Assembly: GCA_002717505.1 (NCBI GenBank)
Contig: PBEB01000013.1
Coordinates: 41,929 to 83,738 of the forward strand
Source of the DNA: Leptospiraceae bacterium
GTDB taxonomy: Bacteria > Spirochaetota > Leptospiria > Leptospirales > Leptonemataceae
Reading direction: 5' to 3'
DNA: 41,810 bases
The translations under genes and the position numbers were made by a program. The notes beneath the pieces were generated by a model. That model searched no databases. It was not told the origin of the DNA and saw only the letters and a program-made list of their open reading frames with translations. This document shows positions 40,291 to 41,810 of the stretch, one piece after another. The stretch's first letter is position 1. Every line of letters starts with the position of its first letter.

Positions 40291-41810
40291 ATGGAACGCA
40301 ACTGGACCGGCAAGCTAGCATCAATCTTTGTAAACAACGGACGATTGTCACTGTTGATTCTGTTTACCCTCTTCATATGGGGAGGTATTTCTTACTTTTC
40401 TACGCCCCGACAGTACAATCCTCGTATTGTGGCTCCAGCCTTTCAGATCGTCGTCGACTTTCCGGGAGCCGATCGGTCGGAGGTAATCGAGCAGGTTACC
40501 AGACCTCTGGAGAACACGGTGCTGGATATTCCGGGAGTAGAGGATGTCTATTCGGTTTCCATGCCCGGTGGACGTTCCATTGTGAATGTAAACTTTTATG
40601 TGGGCGAAGATGCCAATGCTGCGAAGACAGCTCTGAATGACCGTATTCAGAGTAATATGGATCTGTCTCCTCTGGGTGTAAATGGTCCTTATATTCGTTC
40701 CATTGATCCCGATGATGTTCCGGTGATTCAAATCGCTCTGAAGTCTACCGAAGTGGGCCCGGTGCAAATGCGTAAGTTTGCGTACCGACTCGCGGAACGG
40801 CTCACAACGGTGGAAGGGGCGCGCAATATAGAAGTGGTGGGCGGCGAAAAACGAGAGCTTGCCATTCGCTTCGACCCGGTGCGCTTGAGAAAAGAAAATG
40901 TGGGCATCGATCAAATCAAGCAGGCCCTTCAAAGATCCAATGTCTATTTGCCTTCAGGCGACATCAAAACTGCTGATAGATACATTCCGCTGGAAGTTAC
41001 CAGTATTGTAAGTAAGCCAGAGGACCTGGAAAATATTGTGGTGGTTACCGGTGACTTTGGTCAGACCAGATTAAAGGACGTAGCTTCCGTGGTGGAGACT
41101 GTGGCGGAAGCTGATTCGCATGTTCGCCTTGTTCGAAAGAAGAGCGATGGTAAGATCCAGACCGAAGATGCCGGAGTGATTATCAGTATAGCCAAACTGG
41201 AGGATGCAAATATAACAGATGTGACCACTGCCATTCGAACCAGTCTGCAGAAACTGCATACAGATTTTATTCCCGACAATATTCAATCCAGCGTCATTGT
41301 TAACGAAGGCAAAACAGCGCATAAGGAGATTCAGGGGCTGGTCTCCAATCTCATTACCGCCATTATCATTGTTGTTGTGGTGCTGCTACTGTTCCTGGAT
41401 GTTCGTGCGGCCCTTCTGGTAGCCATTTCCATCCCTTTGACTCTTGCCTCGGTATTTGGCGTAGCTCAGTTCTCCGGTCTGACCATAAACCGAATCACCC
41501 TCTTCGCATTAATCCTGTCTCTGGGCCTGCTTGTGGATAATGCCACCGTTGTCATCGAAAACATCGTTCGCCGGCTTCGGGCGGCCGGCATGGATCAGGA
41601 CAGCGCCGACGGTCTGGCCCTGCAGGAGCGCAGAGAAATCATTATCGACTCTGTGGCTGAAGTGGGACCCGGCCTCTTTATGGCTACCGTCACCACCGTC
41701 CTCGCTTTTATTCCCATGGCTTTCGTAACCGGTATGATGGGACCTTATATGGGTCCCATTCCTTTCTTTGTCCCCGCGGCCATCATTATCGCATTGATGC
41801 TGGCCTACTC
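40291..41810 (+). CDS. RND-family efflux permease, 5' part
   Basis: The frame runs from ATG 40291 to the window end without a stop (506 codons visible of an expected 1,000 or so). It shows the first membrane helix (about 19-35), the large periplasmic domain (VAPAFQIVVDFPGADRSEVI, LDIPGVEDVYSVSMPGG, a sub-repeat with VEGARNIEVVGGEKRELAI) and then helices 2-5. The proton-relay helix 4 reads LGLLVDNATVVIENIVRR, with Asp-Asn rather than Asp-Asp, as in several hydrophobe/amphiphile (HAE) pumps; it does not look like the CzcA heavy-metal class. It would export toxic compounds with an adaptor and outer-membrane channel. The promoter carries a CsoR-like palindrome. Confidence 0.93.
   Translation, partial: MERNWTGKLASIFVNNGRLSLLILFTLFIWGGISYFSTPRQYNPRIVAPAFQIVVDFPGADRSEVIEQVTRPLENTVLDIPGVEDVYSVSMPGGRSIVNVNFYVGEDANAAKTALNDRIQSNMDLSPLGVNGPYIRSIDPDDVPVIQIALKSTEVGPVQMRKFAYRLAERLTTVEGARNIEVVGGEKRELAIRFDPVRLRKENVGIDQIKQALQRSNVYLPSGDIKTADRYIPLEVTSIVSKPEDLENIVVVTGDFGQTRLKDVASVVETVAEADSHVRLVRKKSDGKIQTEDAGVIISIAKLEDANITDVTTAIRTSLQKLHTDFIPDNIQSSVIVNEGKTAHKEIQGLVSNLITAIIIVVVVLLLFLDVRAALLVAISIPLTLASVFGVAQFSGLTINRITLFALILSLGLLVDNATVVIENIVRRLRAAGMDQDSADGLALQERREIIIDSVAEVGPGLFMATVTTVLAFIPMAFVTGMMGPYMGPIPFFVPAAIIIALMLAY

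Overview
The window looks like ordinary chromosome from a spirochaete of the Leptospirales (Leptospira / Leptonema / Turneriella relatives). This is inferred from the gene content: a bactofilin next to a LysM-M23 peptidase, a very high share of lipoproteins with loose spirochaete-type lipoboxes (12 of about 38 genes), class III adenylyl cyclases joined to sensory domains, a MoxR-DUF58-transglutaminase operon, and mixed, roughly balanced base composition. I see no tRNA, rRNA, CRISPR array, insertion sequence or prophage.

Layout. 1-4.5 kb: the tail of a membrane-bound metal-dependent hydrolase, an AEC-type permease, then on the minus strand a TPM-domain membrane protein and a rare ferredoxin / class III cyclase / ferredoxin-reductase fusion. 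4.5-9.4 kb (plus): a TPR envelope protein, a small lipoprotein, a CPBP protease, then bactofilin and M23 peptidase (cell-shape pair). 9.4-13 kb: rho with a structured leader and trailing hairpin, then hemN behind an AT-rich promoter/operator. 13.2-16.5 kb: a secreted beta-barrel candidate, a GAF-GAF adenylyl cyclase, and a small soluble protein resembling the MotA cytoplasmic loop. 16.7-21.7 kb: two overlapping lipoproteins, a GyrI-like protein, a two-gene DrrAB-type ABC exporter and a DoxX protein. 21.9-25.9 kb: a large minus-strand lipoprotein (TolB/CsgG-like, repeat region, methyltransferase-like C-terminus), then rpmE, a STAS protein and a FliG-C-like protein. 26-28.8 kb: four small or medium lipoproteins. 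29.2-35.2 kb: an operon of MoxR ATPase, DUF58, transglutaminase with a Gly/Gln-rich linker and a PQQ-propeller lipoprotein. 35.2-38.6 kb: a lipoprotein, a Crp/Fnr regulator, a metallo-beta-lactamase-fold lipoprotein and a membrane protein. 38.9-41.8 kb: a GHL10 glycosidase-like lipoprotein divergent from an RND efflux pump cut by the window end.

How the parts may work together. Two cyclases plus a Crp-family regulator with a Crp-type recognition helix suggest cyclic-nucleotide signalling. A perfect TGTGA-N6-TCACA palindrome lies over the regulator's stop codon, at about -63 from a candidate start site for the next gene. A second strong operator candidate, an 11-bp-arm palindrome with C5/G5 tracts, overlaps the RND pump promoter and resembles CsoR/CstR-family operators. 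The most unusual proteins are the Fdx-cyclase-FNR fusion, the exported protein with a methyltransferase-like domain, and the two stand-alone flagellar-motor-like modules (MotA loop and FliG C-terminal).
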